Assembly: GCA_028291845.1 (NCBI GenBank) | Contig: JAQGNM010000565.1 | Coordinates: 1 to 24,809 of the forward strand | Length of the DNA stretch: 24,809 nt | From: Massilia sp. | Lineage (GTDB): Bacteria; Pseudomonadota; Gammaproteobacteria; Burkholderiales; Burkholderiaceae_D | Direction: 5' to 3' | Shown: positions 1 to 8,680 of the stretch, piece by piece | Layout of the letters: the number at the start of each line of letters is the position of its first letter | Numbering within the stretch: the first letter of the stretch is position 1 | Program-made: the position numbers and the translations under genes | The notes under the pieces: generated by a model | Told to the model about the DNA's origin: nothing | Databases searched by the model: none | The model's input: the letters and a program-made list of their open reading frames with translations, nothing else

Positions 1-842
1 ATATCGCTGACTACACAGAGCAGGCCCGCCTCGATCGCCTCACCCACTGCGTAGGAAAAGCTTTCAGTCCTCGATGCCGAAACTAATATCGCATGGTTGA
101 GCAACCGAGCAGGCATATCGTCGACGAATCCATGGAAGCAGACCGACTGCTCTGGCGACACCATTGATTCAAGTGAATGCCTCAACGGTCCATCGCCAAA
201 TATATGTAAGTTCACGTTCGGTATACCAGCACACGCCGAAATCACGTCAGCCATACCCTTGTTTGCTTCAAGTCGGCCAATGACTGCAATGTCCACACCG
301 GCCCGCGGCATCGAACGGACCGGAGCACGCGCCGCGCGTCCACCATCGAGCCAATTTGGGATACCAACGGCAGGCACTCTCGGCCACCGTCGACGATGCT
401 GTTCAGCTAATGTGTCGGAGACACATATAACTTTTTTTGCAAAGCACGTCGCCAACGCATACAGACGTTCCTTGAATTGCACTTTCCCCGTCAATTCAGT
501 ATGAGCGATGACAACCGGAGGCGCACCCGAGATCAACGCTACGAAGGGCGTCAGGTATGCAGCGCTGCGGCCATTCAGCAGTACGATGGCGCCATCTTTG
601 ACCAATCGGCGATTGAGCAATAGCCATTTTAAAAAGCCGATCCGCGTAGCGATAGGTGAAGTATTGCCTAAATTAATTACGGGAACATCAATTTCTTCCA
701 TTTTGTTGAACAATGCGTGCAGGTAGGGCGAGACCACTGTCACGCGATGCGACTCGGCGAGCAAAGTGGCCAGCTTACTCATATATATTTCACCGCCGCC
801 GTAGTGAGGCACGATATTGATAAGGTAGAGAGGGCGCTTCAT
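1..842 (-). CDS. Glycosyltransferase family 4 (GT-B, retaining), 3' end beyond window
   Basis: This cytoplasmic glycosyltransferase probably adds one sugar to the lipid-linked repeat unit of the exopolysaccharide made by this operon. From the ATG at 842 the frame stays open for 280 codons to base 1, so the C-terminus is missing. The start MKRPLYLINIVPHYGGGE carries a Gly-rich loop typical of GT-B N-domains. The C-domain begins near residue 184 (DIAVIGRLEANKGM) and continues through HIFGDGPL (213-220) and HGFVDD (237-242). The EX7E motif of GT4 enzymes is visible as E260 and E268 in ESFSYAVGE. The ATG overlaps the wzy TGA as ATGA, so translation is probably coupled. The local DNA is AT-richer than the rest of the window. 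Sugar donor and acceptor cannot be read from the sequence. Confidence 0.88.
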   Translation of the reverse strand, partial: MKRPLYLINIVPHYGGGEIYMSKLATLLAESHRVTVVSPYLHALFNKMEEIDVPVINLGNTSPIATRIGFLKWLLLNRRLVKDGAIVLLNGRSAAYLTPFVALISGAPPVVIAHTELTGKVQFKERLYALATCFAKKVICVSDTLAEQHRRRWPRVPAVGIPNWLDGGRAARAPVRSMPRAGVDIAVIGRLEANKGMADVISACAGIPNVNLHIFGDGPLRHSLESMVSPEQSVCFHGFVDDMPARLLNHAILVSASRTESFSYAVGEAIEAGLLCVVSD

Positions 843-2185
843 CTGAGTTTTAAAACCTGCCGGATAATGAAGCACAGACCCGCGACCAGTATGATCGGTA
901 TGACATAGCGCAACATATTATGCACCGGATCCTGCAGCATCGTCCGCGGGTAATATACAACACCGCTGACAATCCAAAACATCAGTGAACCTTTGATACC
1001 TTGCGTACATTGCGACGCTTTGCTCAGAAATCCGCCGATTATCAAACTTCCAACTATGATGCCAGCAACCCCTCCAAGCATCAATAGCTCAGCCAAATAG
1101 CTGCTGCCAGTACCGAAACCTAATGCATATGCTTCAGGCATGATAATCATCGAGATATCATTGGCAACGTACCAGCCCCGTGGCACCTCAGGTTGCGAAT
1201 AAAAAGGCACGCCAAATTGGTGCCAAAAATACTGCCACGCACCTTGGTCGAAATATGGTTTATTTTCGAGCACCACCATGGTGACGGCAGACGACACACC
1301 TTGCTGTGAAATAAAGCCGGTTAGCAAAGACGAACCGTCGATCAAACTCTCGCTTTTTTGCTCCCGGGTAACTTCAACCGTGATTGCCAGACTGACAATG
1401 ACGAGCATGATAGTAATCAAACCTCGCATTGAAAACTTGCCCCCAAATCGGAGCTTGTAAAACAAAAAAAACATCAGCGCAGTAACAAAAAATTTACCGC
1501 GCAGTCCTATCAGTAGCTCGGTAGAAAACAAAATCAGGAAAAATATCAATGAACGCGCCGACTTCTTTTTATCGGTTTCGTGAAAAAAATAAAGAGTAAA
1601 CGTCGCAAGGCATAACAGCGAGCCGAATCTCGCGAGGAAGCCCACTCCCTCCAGGTGCTCGGTACCCCGATAGATGGCAAGATATCCGCCATTATTCGAA
1701 ATATAGTTAAAATAGTAAATATTTTTATACAGCAAAGCCGGCAAGAGCAGTATAAAAATCCACTTGTATATCAGAGCCCGGTTTTCGACAATGTCGATGG
1801 AAGGCACATCGGCCGATTTCAATAACGAGCCGACGTGGATGCAAAGGAACGATGTTAACACCAAGATGATGTAGGTCATCACATGATCAGGTGCAATTTC
1901 AAAAACATTCCCAAAGGAAACGATGGCTAATTCTGAGGGACTACCGAGGAGCGCAGGAAACGCGCGTCCACAGAGAAAAACAAAACCCAGAATTAAAAAG
2001 ATGAACGATGCGTTTCGGCCACCACGGTGGGCCTGCCAATTAGCGGCCACGATCAGCAAAGCGCCCGAACTAAGGGCAATTGAGGCGGCTTGCTGGTTCA
2101 CCATGCCGACCTGGTCGAGCAACGCAAGTAACGCGATCAACGCAGCGAAACCGCTCGCAACCGCAAAATTAAACGCACTAAGCAT
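839..2185 (-). CDS. wzy: Wzy-type repeat-unit polymerase (inner membrane)
   Basis: This is an integral inner-membrane protein of 448 residues with roughly a dozen hydrophobic segments and no soluble enzymatic domain. That is the architecture of Wzy polymerases, which join lipid-linked repeat units in the periplasm. A large polar loop between the later segments and the stretch LGFGTGSSYLAELLMLGG near the C-terminus resemble the Gly/Ser-rich segment of O-antigen polymerases. The ATG at 2185 is chosen because GGGAG lies four bases upstream and it overlaps the end of wzx by only 8 bases. The frame extends upstream to 2254, but using that start would mean a 77-base overlap. Its stop overlaps the next start (ATGA). 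Family identity rests on topology and context, since Wzy proteins share little sequence; the substrate is unknown. Confidence 0.82.
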   Translation of the reverse strand: MLSAFNFAVASGFAALIALLALLDQVGMVNQQAASIALSSGALLIVAANWQAHRGGRNASFIFLILGFVFLCGRAFPALLGSPSELAIVSFGNVFEIAPDHVMTYIILVLTSFLCIHVGSLLKSADVPSIDIVENRALIYKWIFILLLPALLYKNIYYFNYISNNGGYLAIYRGTEHLEGVGFLARFGSLLCLATFTLYFFHETDKKKSARSLIFFLILFSTELLIGLRGKFFVTALMFFLFYKLRFGGKFSMRGLITIMLVIVSLAITVEVTREQKSESLIDGSSLLTGFISQQGVSSAVTMVVLENKPYFDQGAWQYFWHQFGVPFYSQPEVPRGWYVANDISMIIMPEAYALGFGTGSSYLAELLMLGGVAGIIVGSLIIGGFLSKASQCTQGIKGSLMFWIVSGVVYYPRTMLQDPVHNMLRYVIPIILVAGLCFIIRQVLKLR

Positions 2186-3425
2186 GTAGCTCCCGCTTAT
2201 CGACCTTTGCAGGACGAAACATGAAAGCATGCTGAATCGCACAAAATATTTCAATTATACAGAGCGCACCTGCTACACCGATAATACCGTATTGCATAGC
2301 TAGCAGGGGCAACGCAACTAATGCGACCACGCCATTATTGCGCGCTATACGCCACAGTTGACGCAAGCGGCCTAAAGCAATCAGAATAGAGGCATGGAAT
2401 CCGTTCGCAATTTGCACTGCAACGATGATCGATTGAAATACGAGCAAGACGACGCTCGTTGAGCGCAGTGAGAAAAAATTGTTGATTAATGGGCTGGCAA
2501 GTAAAAAAATGATGCCACATACCACCCCAGCCGAGTAAGCCACCTGGCGGAAAAAACGAATTTTCCGGACAGACGCAAGCTCCCCCGCCTGAAAACCGGA
2601 CAGAGTCGAAATGCTTGCGCTTGCCACAGTAGAAAAGAACATCAATGGCGCGCTCGTCAGCCTTTGATACAGCATGTACTGCGTCAGCAAAATCCCGCTG
2701 CCGACCCAAGACACGGCAAAGGCATCCAGTCTGTTATACATAACGCTGATCAATGCTACATTGCCGAGCGGCGCAATGCGCTGGAGCACGGCGAGTCCGG
2801 TAGCGCGATACGATGAAGCGAGCTGTAATGAAGCAGGAGCGGTCAAAGCACCTATTCTCCATGTGACATACGCGCTTGCAAACAAAGCGAACAATTCGAA
2901 ACTGATTCCTGCGATCCAGACGGGAATCGCACCGTTAGAACTCAACAGCAAAAGGACGGTTTGGGCGAGCGCCGCCATTAATAGCGGCGGTACCAACGCA
3001 GCCATGCTGCCGTCCTTTGCTGTTTGAATATGTGCCTGGAAATAGCCAAATCCCATCAAACAGCTAAATTGCAGGCTGGCGATTAATGGGATCGTAACAT
3101 CTACGTGATTTCGCAGGCAAAAAAGCCCGATAAGTGAGGTCGCAACGATTTGACCAAGCGCCGTCGCTCCCAGACGAACAATGCCCTTCCCTCGGCTGAA
3201 TACAACGCCCGAAGCATCGGTATTCTGGTGAAACCTCGCCAGTAGACTGTTTTCGAGTCCATAGTCGAATACGACGCGCAGGGTTTCGACAACTGCTAAC
3301 GCAAGCAAAAATCCTGCTGCATCCACTCCCATCATGCGAGCAACCAACAACAGCGAAACGTAACGGCCGCCAAAGAACAGCAGCCGCGCTCCCGTCGTTG
3401 AAAGCAACGTGGAATTAAGCGACAT
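2178..3425 (-). CDS. wzx: Wzx-type polysaccharide flippase
   Basis: The product is about 415 residues, almost entirely hydrophobic segments joined by short charged loops, with an early RLLFFGGRYVSLLLVARMMG and a following GLENSLLARF loop. This matches the MATE/MOP-superfamily Wzx flippases, which move undecaprenyl-linked repeat units across the inner membrane. It sits directly before wzy, with which it overlaps by 8 bases. The start is uncertain: the ATG at 3425 gives a usual N-terminus, while an in-frame GTG at 3464 would add 13 residues; neither has a strong Shine-Dalgarno. The gene is AT-rich compared with the export genes upstream, suggesting it belongs to the exchanged, structure-specific module. 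Substrate specificity cannot be read from the sequence. Confidence 0.85.
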   Translation of the reverse strand: MSLNSTLLSTTGARLLFFGGRYVSLLLVARMMGVDAAGFLLALAVVETLRVVFDYGLENSLLARFHQNTDASGVVFSRGKGIVRLGATALGQIVATSLIGLFCLRNHVDVTIPLIASLQFSCLMGFGYFQAHIQTAKDGSMAALVPPLLMAALAQTVLLLLSSNGAIPVWIAGISFELFALFASAYVTWRIGALTAPASLQLASSYRATGLAVLQRIAPLGNVALISVMYNRLDAFAVSWVGSGILLTQYMLYQRLTSAPLMFFSTVASASISTLSGFQAGELASVRKIRFFRQVAYSAGVVCGIIFLLASPLINNFFSLRSTSVVLLVFQSIIVAVQIANGFHASILIALGRLRQLWRIARNNGVVALVALPLLAMQYGIIGVAGALCIIEIFCAIQHAFMFRPAKVDKRELHA

Positions 3426-3698
3426 TAAAGGACCACATTGGGCATGCCGCACACTCACGTTCACACAGCGGACGCAACACCAACATCCGCAACTGGATCG
3501 ACGTTACCGACGCCCCTGGCGCAATGTATTTTTGATCAGCTATCAATTGTATGACCGTTTGCACGTCAGCCACATGGTTAAAGAACCGGGCTGTTTAAAA
3601 GGGATTTTACGACCGAGCTTGTGCGGCAAGGATTACCGCCGATTCAGCACCATATCAAAACAACGTGCGAGCAGATTTCGCCGCTGGGAATCGAAGGG
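3426..3698. other. Gap between wzz-like gene and wzx
   Basis: About 270 bases separate the co-polymerase stop from the chosen wzx start, much longer than other junctions in this operon. I found no credible gene here on either strand. No promoter with both a good -35 and -10 element is evident, although the stretch is AT-rich around 3530-3660. It may be a remnant of recombination at the boundary of the AT-rich wzx-wzy-GT block, or carry a weak internal promoter. Confidence 0.5.
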
Positions 3699-4904
3699 CT
3701 ATTTAAACGCAATCAGCGTTTTCAGTCTGGCCCATCGAGCACGTCCTTCCGGAATGGCAAGCGCGCGCGCCTTGATCTCAACCACAAACGACCACCCGAG
3801 TGCCGCGAAAAAGCCAGCAAGCATCGACATAAGAATAATGATGGCGCGCTTCGGACGAGATTTTTGTTCGGCAGGCACCGCTGGATCCAGCACTTGAATC
3901 ACCGCATTATCCTTAGCCTCATCAAGGCGAGCAACTTCATATTGTTTGGCAAGCAATTCATACAGCATTTGAAAGTACTTCACGTCGCGCAAAGTCTTGA
4001 TGTTTTCGAGACCGACTTGGTTCTTGACGTCACCGCCGCTACCAGTGGACAGCTCCGGGCGGCCATTTTCGAGCTTCGACAATTCATTGCGTAGGCTGTT
4101 GAGCTCCTCGCGGGCACGACGATATTCCTGGTTGTCAGTGGTGACGAACGCCTGCATCGACGATAGCTGAATTTCCTTAGCAGAAATCTGGGCGCGCAAA
4201 CGACCGACGGTTTCTACAATTGCACGGCTATCGCTATCAACACTAATGACCCCCCGTGTGTCGAGCGTCCGCTTCAATGTCATCTCAGCCTTTGCCAGAT
4301 TATCCTTCGCCAATTCCAGTTGACGCTCAAAAAACAGGCGGCGCTGCGACGCTTCAGTGACGGCCAAAACTTTGGTAAGGTCCGTGAGCTCGGCAACGTA
4401 CGCATTGGCCATTTGTGCAACACGCTTTGGATCCTTGTCCTCGACGTCAATACTGATCAGCCCATCCTTTCCTGCAAGCACCGTCGTATTTTCTTCAAGG
4501 ACACGTCGTGTCTTTTCTAAAGTTTCTTCGTCGTACACTTTTTGCAAGTCGAACTTGTGGACAATGCGATCCGCCACCGTTCTGCTCTTAAGCATGCCGA
4601 TGTACATATCGTTCGGATTCTTTATGCCGGCCGCGCCTGCAACCATGCTCGCCGCACCGCCAAGTTGCGACAATAACGCCGCAGCGCCTGATTGCGCCTG
4701 CTGAGGTGGCAACAACTTTGTACTGGCGCGGTACACGTTTGGCAGTGCGAAACTAACAGCCGCTGCAACAATTCCCGCAACCATTGGCAGTCCGATGACC
4801 AGCTTTTTATGTTTTGCTATGACAATCAGCAGATCAAGCACTGTCATCTCGGACGTGCTGGCCCTGGTAATTGCCTGATTATCGAGAATGGGGGTATCGT
4901 TCAT
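3699..4904 (-). CDS. Wzz-type polysaccharide co-polymerase (chain-length determinant), no kinase domain
   Basis: This inner-membrane protein of 401 residues should control polymer length and link Wzy synthesis to the outer-membrane exporter. A Wzz domain starts after residue 20, with a first membrane segment at about 34-54 (KLVIGLPMVAGIVAAAVSFA). A long periplasmic coiled-coil spans about 185-285, followed by the Pro-rich motif DPAVPAEQKSRPKR (340-353) and a second membrane segment at about 354-376. The short cytoplasmic tail has no Walker A or Tyr-rich cluster, so it is not a Wzc-type BY-kinase fusion, and no separate kinase or Wzb phosphatase gene lies here. The ATG at 4904 has only a weak Shine-Dalgarno; an alternative ATG at residue 20 (EMTVLDLL) is possible. 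It lies 74 bases after the export gene in the same direction. Confidence 0.88.
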   Translation of the reverse strand: MNDTPILDNQAITRASTSEMTVLDLLIVIAKHKKLVIGLPMVAGIVAAAVSFALPNVYRASTKLLPPQQAQSGAAALLSQLGGAASMVAGAAGIKNPNDMYIGMLKSRTVADRIVHKFDLQKVYDEETLEKTRRVLEENTTVLAGKDGLISIDVEDKDPKRVAQMANAYVAELTDLTKVLAVTEASQRRLFFERQLELAKDNLAKAEMTLKRTLDTRGVISVDSDSRAIVETVGRLRAQISAKEIQLSSMQAFVTTDNQEYRRAREELNSLRNELSKLENGRPELSTGSGGDVKNQVGLENIKTLRDVKYFQMLYELLAKQYEVARLDEAKDNAVIQVLDPAVPAEQKSRPKRAIIILMSMLAGFFAALGWSFVVEIKARALAIPEGRARWARLKTLIAFK

Positions 4905-4978
4905 GCGAGGAAACCGTATGTAGAATGCTAGGTAGGAAATCGGAGGCTGCGCCGTTCACGCCGGTGCAGCCTGGCGAA

Positions 4979-7480
4979 TTACTTGAGAACCTTGATGGCT
5001 GCTGCACCAAGGCCGAAGTTCGCGAAAATCTGCGCCCATTCGCGCGTACCCTTGGTAAATTTCGACCACGCAGTTTCTTTGTCGAACTTTTCAGGCACAA
5101 CGATCGAATCGCCCGGCATGACGATGACCGAAGCAATGCCGCCAAAACCCCAGCTCTTGGCGCCAGTGGAGACGCTGCCGTCGACCCGCAGAATGAAGGC
5201 GTTTTCTACGTCTGCGTCGACAGTTGCGCCAGCCATTTTCAGGTAATCCTCTACACGTCCATTGGGACGCCAGATCAGCGACGCCTCGGCGTTGACCGAG
5301 CCGAAAACGTGTACGAAGTCTGGCCGCGCAGGCACCACAAGGCGGTCGCCATTTTCCAGCTTGAGCGCTGGCAAACGTGCGAAGGAGCGCTCTGTAGGAT
5401 CAAGACCAAATGCCAGGCGGCCGGTCGGCTTCAGCTGACGAAAGCGGGCGATATTTTCCTCAGCCAATCGCAGCGACCCCTGACGTTCAGCCTCGGCAGC
5501 TTGGGCATCGATCGCACTGATTGCACGGGTGTTCGCGATCGTCTTCGACTGTTCGATGCGTAATTGATTTTCCAGCCTGGTGGCGGCCTTTTGCAAATTT
5601 GTCTGCTGATCAAGGCGTACTTGTTCGCGGTAGAACTCGGTCCCATAGAGGTAGGCATCGGCCGTGGTACCGCCGGCCCGCGCCAGGAGATTTTGCAAAG
5701 TCTCACCGGCATTCATTTGGTAGACACCAGGTGCCCGCACTTCGCCTTCAATTCGGACGAACACCTGCCGCCGTTCCATTGGGACGGCAACGTCTTTTTG
5801 CGAAAATATGGTTACCGTATCACCGGGCTGTAGCTGGACGTTATCAGGGCCGGTCGGATCGGTGAATACCTTGCCGAGATTGAATGAAATCAAATTGACA
5901 TTCAAATTCTTGCGATTGACTCGTTCCACCACCGCGTAGTCCCAGTTGATTTCGTCGGCCGAGGTGCCAATACGCGCTGCGATCGACTCCGCATCGTCCC
6001 CATTGACGCGCTCGCTCTCGCCCACTTTGACGGCGTTATTTTGGCGCTTGATGGCATTGCGGGTGACCAGGTATTGGCGATCGGGGATCAGGTCGCTGAT
6101 GCGCATGCCGGGAACATACGGCGCACGCACGGCTTGATCGACATTGCCGCGTAAAATCACAGCATTGGAAAAGTCTGGCGTAATGGAAGTGATATTGAGC
6201 ACATCGCCATTTTTCAGAGTGCGCTTCAAACCTTCGCCATTCAAGGCGAATTGTTCAACGCTGCGCGGCTGACTTTTGCTGGCGTCGATACGCTCAAGGA
6301 AGGCGCGGCGCGGATCGGCGACGACCGGCAAACCGCCGGCGACTTCGAGCAGCGACTCGATGGTATCGCTAGCGGAGCGCAATTCATAAATAGCCGGCAA
6401 ATTAACCTTGCCCACCATTGCCACATAACCGGCGGCCGATGGAATGAAAATGGTGTCGCCATCCTGCAGCTTGATATCGGCGGATTTGTCGCCTTTGGCG
6501 ATGAACGCGTACAGATCGAGGTCGGCGACCACGCGACCGCCCCGCTTGACCTGCAGATGACGCATGCTGCCGTTGGCATTCGGGCCGCCGCTGGCAAACA
6601 GCGTGGTCACCAGCGTTGACATGCTCGACACGGTATAGGTGCCCGGACGGCGCGCCTGTCCTACCAGGTAAACCGTGATGGCGCGCAGTTTTCCGAACGT
6701 GACATTGACCGTCACGCCTTTGTACAGGCGGGCGACGGCGCTGCGCACCACGGCTTCGGCGTCGCCGGCCTTGACGCCGGCAAGGGTCACTGCCCCGACG
6801 GTTGGAATCGAGATCTGACCGCTGCGGTCGATGGTGGCACGATAATCGATGTCGATGCTGCCAGTGCCGCGGATAATCAGTTCATCGCCAACTCCCAGAG
6901 GAAAATCGACGGGCACAGGCGCGCCGGAAATCGGGGTGAACGTTCGTGGCGCGTTTTCAAAAAACTGGGCGCCGAACACCGGCAGGATTTTGCCCGTGCT
7001 ATCGAACAGGAATCGCTGGAATTCGCTGGTGATACGCTCGTTGGGAGCGCGGCGTTGCGTCTGCTGGCTGTCGGACACGTTGTCGCGCGGATTACGCCCA
7101 TTGCGCGGATCGCGCTGGTTGTTGTCGCGCTGATTATCGCGGAAATCGCGCGAATTATCGCGGAAGTCGCGCGAATCGCGCGCTCCACCGTCCTGGTCGC
7201 CACCCTGGTCTTGGTTCTGGTTCTGACGTTGCGAGTAAGCCGAGCTGTCATTGCGCTGATCACCACTCGGGGCGGCGCGGTCGCTGCCGGACATCTCATT
7301 ACTGTTTGAAATTACCACCCGGCGCGATGTTCCCTGGGATGCTGCGGGTGCCGGGGCGCCGCCAAGGGGCGTCACCGCCTGGTCGAACATGTCGGTGCGA
7401 TTGTTGGCATCTTGCGCAGACGCGCCAAAACAAACGACAGCCAGAATAATCGCGGCTATGCGGCGGGGGAATGTAGTCAT
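4979..7480 (-). CDS. Large outer-membrane polysaccharide export protein with multiple SLBB domains (Wza/KpsD family)
   Basis: This 833-residue outer-membrane polysaccharide export (OPX) protein would form the channel through which the polymer leaves the cell. It begins with a signal peptide (positive MTTFPRR, hydrophobic core, ASA|Q cleavage near residue 22). There is no lipobox Cys, unlike classical Wza. A disordered Arg/Asp/Asn-rich tract covers about 97-134. The polysaccharide-export domain follows at about 187-262 (FPLGVGDELIIRGTG). SLBB beta-grasp repeats start near 266, 351, 437, 572 and 720; VGQARRPGTY and IEGEVRAPGVY are the typical strands. A helical, Gln/Glu/Ala-rich segment spans about 620-680, and an amphipathic helix ends the protein (WAQIFANFGLGAAAIKVL). 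It is about twice the length of Wza and is the first gene of the operon, just downstream of a candidate promoter. Confidence 0.9.
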   Translation of the reverse strand: MTTFPRRIAAIILAVVCFGASAQDANNRTDMFDQAVTPLGGAPAPAASQGTSRRVVISNSNEMSGSDRAAPSGDQRNDSSAYSQRQNQNQDQGGDQDGGARDSRDFRDNSRDFRDNQRDNNQRDPRNGRNPRDNVSDSQQTQRRAPNERITSEFQRFLFDSTGKILPVFGAQFFENAPRTFTPISGAPVPVDFPLGVGDELIIRGTGSIDIDYRATIDRSGQISIPTVGAVTLAGVKAGDAEAVVRSAVARLYKGVTVNVTFGKLRAITVYLVGQARRPGTYTVSSMSTLVTTLFASGGPNANGSMRHLQVKRGGRVVADLDLYAFIAKGDKSADIKLQDGDTIFIPSAAGYVAMVGKVNLPAIYELRSASDTIESLLEVAGGLPVVADPRRAFLERIDASKSQPRSVEQFALNGEGLKRTLKNGDVLNITSITPDFSNAVILRGNVDQAVRAPYVPGMRISDLIPDRQYLVTRNAIKRQNNAVKVGESERVNGDDAESIAARIGTSADEINWDYAVVERVNRKNLNVNLISFNLGKVFTDPTGPDNVQLQPGDTVTIFSQKDVAVPMERRQVFVRIEGEVRAPGVYQMNAGETLQNLLARAGGTTADAYLYGTEFYREQVRLDQQTNLQKAATRLENQLRIEQSKTIANTRAISAIDAQAAEAERQGSLRLAEENIARFRQLKPTGRLAFGLDPTERSFARLPALKLENGDRLVVPARPDFVHVFGSVNAEASLIWRPNGRVEDYLKMAGATVDADVENAFILRVDGSVSTGAKSWGFGGIASVIVMPGDSIVVPEKFDKETAWSKFTKGTREWAQIFANFGLGAAAIKVLK
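7133..7174. repeat. Tandem 21-bp repeat inside the OPX gene
   Basis: Two adjacent 21-base units (7133-7153 and 7154-7174) differ at one position and encode two copies of SRDFRDN on the minus strand. They lie inside a longer degenerate Arg/Asp/Asn-coding tract (about 7080-7190). The units are in frame, so copy-number change would alter linker length without disrupting the gene. Confidence 0.85.
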
Positions 7481-7526
7481 TGATAGTTAGGTGGATCTAT
7501 TGGATAGTCACAATGTGCAGCCCGGC

Positions 7527-7554
7527 ATTCTAGCCCAGTTTGCTAGCACGGCAA
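7527..7554 (-). promoter_or_regulatory. Candidate sigma70 promoter of the exopolysaccharide operon
   Basis: On the minus strand, TTGCCG (7549-7554) and TAGAAT (7527-7532) are separated by 16 bases, matching 4/6 and 5/6 of the sigma70 consensus. The -10 box is about 47 bases before the export-gene ATG at 7480. This is the best promoter-like pair in the 265-base gap between rsuA and the operon, but one base shorter than the ideal spacer. Confidence 0.5.
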
Positions 7555-7577
7555 AGTTCTTCAATAGAACCAAGTAC

Positions 7578-7601
7578 TTGCCAAATTCCAAGAAGTGGCA
7601 A
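7578..7601. promoter_or_regulatory. Inverted repeat upstream of the exopolysaccharide promoter
   Basis: TTGCCA (7578-7583) and TGGCAA (7596-7601) form a perfect 6-bp inverted repeat with a 12-base spacer, just upstream of the candidate -35 box. Its size and position would suit a dimeric activator or repressor site, but no regulator is identified. Confidence 0.3.
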
Positions 7602-7704
7602 AACTTATATCAAAGTGTCTAATTAACGCAGTTAATTCAAACAGGGATTGATCTGCTTCCAAGAGAGATTCGATTACTTTAAGTCAACCAATCCAGTGGC
7701 ATTC

Positions 7705-7731
7705 GAAAACGGGCGCCGCGTGAGTGGCGCC
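7705..7731 (-). terminator. Possible weak terminator of rsuA
   Basis: Read on the minus strand, GGCGCC repeats at 7726-7731 and 7712-7717 can pair around an 8-base loop, followed by CGTTTTCG. It starts about 15 bases after the rsuA stop. The stem has only 6 pairs and the T run only four, so it may be inefficient. Confidence 0.4.
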
Positions 7732-7745
7732 TTGGTCGCGGCCAA

Positions 7746-8459
7746 TTATGGGGCCAGCATCGCCAGCTGTTCGGACGTCAGATAGCACCAATCGCCTTCT
7801 TCAAGGGAGAGCGATTCCAACGCCAGCCCCCCGATCGCCGACCTGTGCAACCGCACACAATGATTCCCCGCCGCCGCCAGCATCCGCTTGACCTGGTGAT
7901 ATTTGCCCTGCTCCAGCACGATTTCCAGCTGGAATTCACCGCGCGCCACGCATGTCACCGCCCTGAGGGGCGCCGGCTCGTCATGCAATTTCACTCCTGC
8001 CAGCAGTTCGTCGATCAGCGCCTGCGTCACCGGCTCGGCGGTAGTGGCCTGATACACCTTCGGCACATGGCGTTTCGGCGACGATTGCGCGTGGATGAAG
8101 GGGCCGTCGTCGCTCATCAACAGCAGACCGGTGGTGTCGTGGTCGAGGCGGCCGACCGGTTGTACGTCGCGCCAGGTGAATTGTTCGGGGAGCAAGGTCA
8201 GCACGCCGGGATGGTGGCTGGGTTTGCGCGAGCATTCGAAATTGGCCGGCTTGTACAGCGCGATGTAGACCTTCTCGCGCACCGGCCACTGTTCGTCGAA
8301 CACGGTGAGGGTCAGATCGGTCGTGTCGAATACGGTTTTGTAGTTGTCGTGGACGACGCCGTTGACGGCGACATCGCCATCTTCGATGAGGGCGCGGCAA
8401 TACTTGCGGGTGCCAAAACCTTGCGATTGCAAGATCCTGTCCAGGGATAATTTACTCAT
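7746..8459 (-). CDS. rsuA: 16S rRNA pseudouridine synthase RsuA
   Basis: RsuA converts U516 of 16S rRNA to pseudouridine during small-subunit maturation in the cytoplasm. The protein is 237 residues, the normal length. It has an N-terminal S4-type RNA-binding region (about 1-60, LDRILQSQGFGTRKYCRALIE) and a catalytic domain with the signature GRLDHDTTGLLL at 103-114, where D106 is the expected catalytic aspartate. PKVYQATT (133-140) and GKYHQVKRMLAAAGN near the C-terminus are further conserved RsuA/RluB-family blocks. No strong Shine-Dalgarno precedes the ATG at 8459. It is a housekeeping gene with no evident link to the flanking polysaccharide operons and is divergent from the small gene at 8681. 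Confidence 0.95.
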   Translation of the reverse strand: MSKLSLDRILQSQGFGTRKYCRALIEDGDVAVNGVVHDNYKTVFDTTDLTLTVFDEQWPVREKVYIALYKPANFECSRKPSHHPGVLTLLPEQFTWRDVQPVGRLDHDTTGLLLMSDDGPFIHAQSSPKRHVPKVYQATTAEPVTQALIDELLAGVKLHDEPAPLRAVTCVARGEFQLEIVLEQGKYHQVKRMLAAAGNHCVRLHRSAIGGLALESLSLEEGDWCYLTSEQLAMLAP

Positions 8460-8636
8460 GGCGAGATTTTAACCGAAGGGTCAGGGCGGCGTCACGACGC
8501 AATCGGTTGCTGAAAGACATGCGGAATGTTTGTTTGTAGGAAAGCGCCGAGCTTGAGAAATGTCAAACGGAGCGGCAGGGAGCGTTGATACAGTGAGTGC
8601 TCGTTAGGAATCGGCCTAGCCTTCGCCGGTAAATAC

Positions 8637-8653
8637 CCTACCGTTCCGGTAGG
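8637..8653 (+). promoter_or_regulatory. 7-bp hairpin in the leader of the small gene at 8681
   Basis: CCTACCG (8637-8643) and CGGTAGG (8647-8653) pair perfectly around the loop TTC, 27 bases before the ATG at 8681. There is no T run after it, so it is more likely an operator or an mRNA leader structure than a terminator. I recognise no known riboswitch. Confidence 0.4.
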
Positions 8654-8680
8654 AATCCAAACCCAGAATTTGAGGACATC

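Noticed and set aside
2186..2254. Upstream start for wzy
   Set aside because: It would overlap wzx by 77 bases, while the ATG at 2185 has GGGAG at the right distance.
7570..7584. Possible sigma54 promoter on the minus strand (TTGGCAAGTACTTGG)
   Set aside because: The -24-like half is good, but the -12 GC is missing and the spacing is off by one base.
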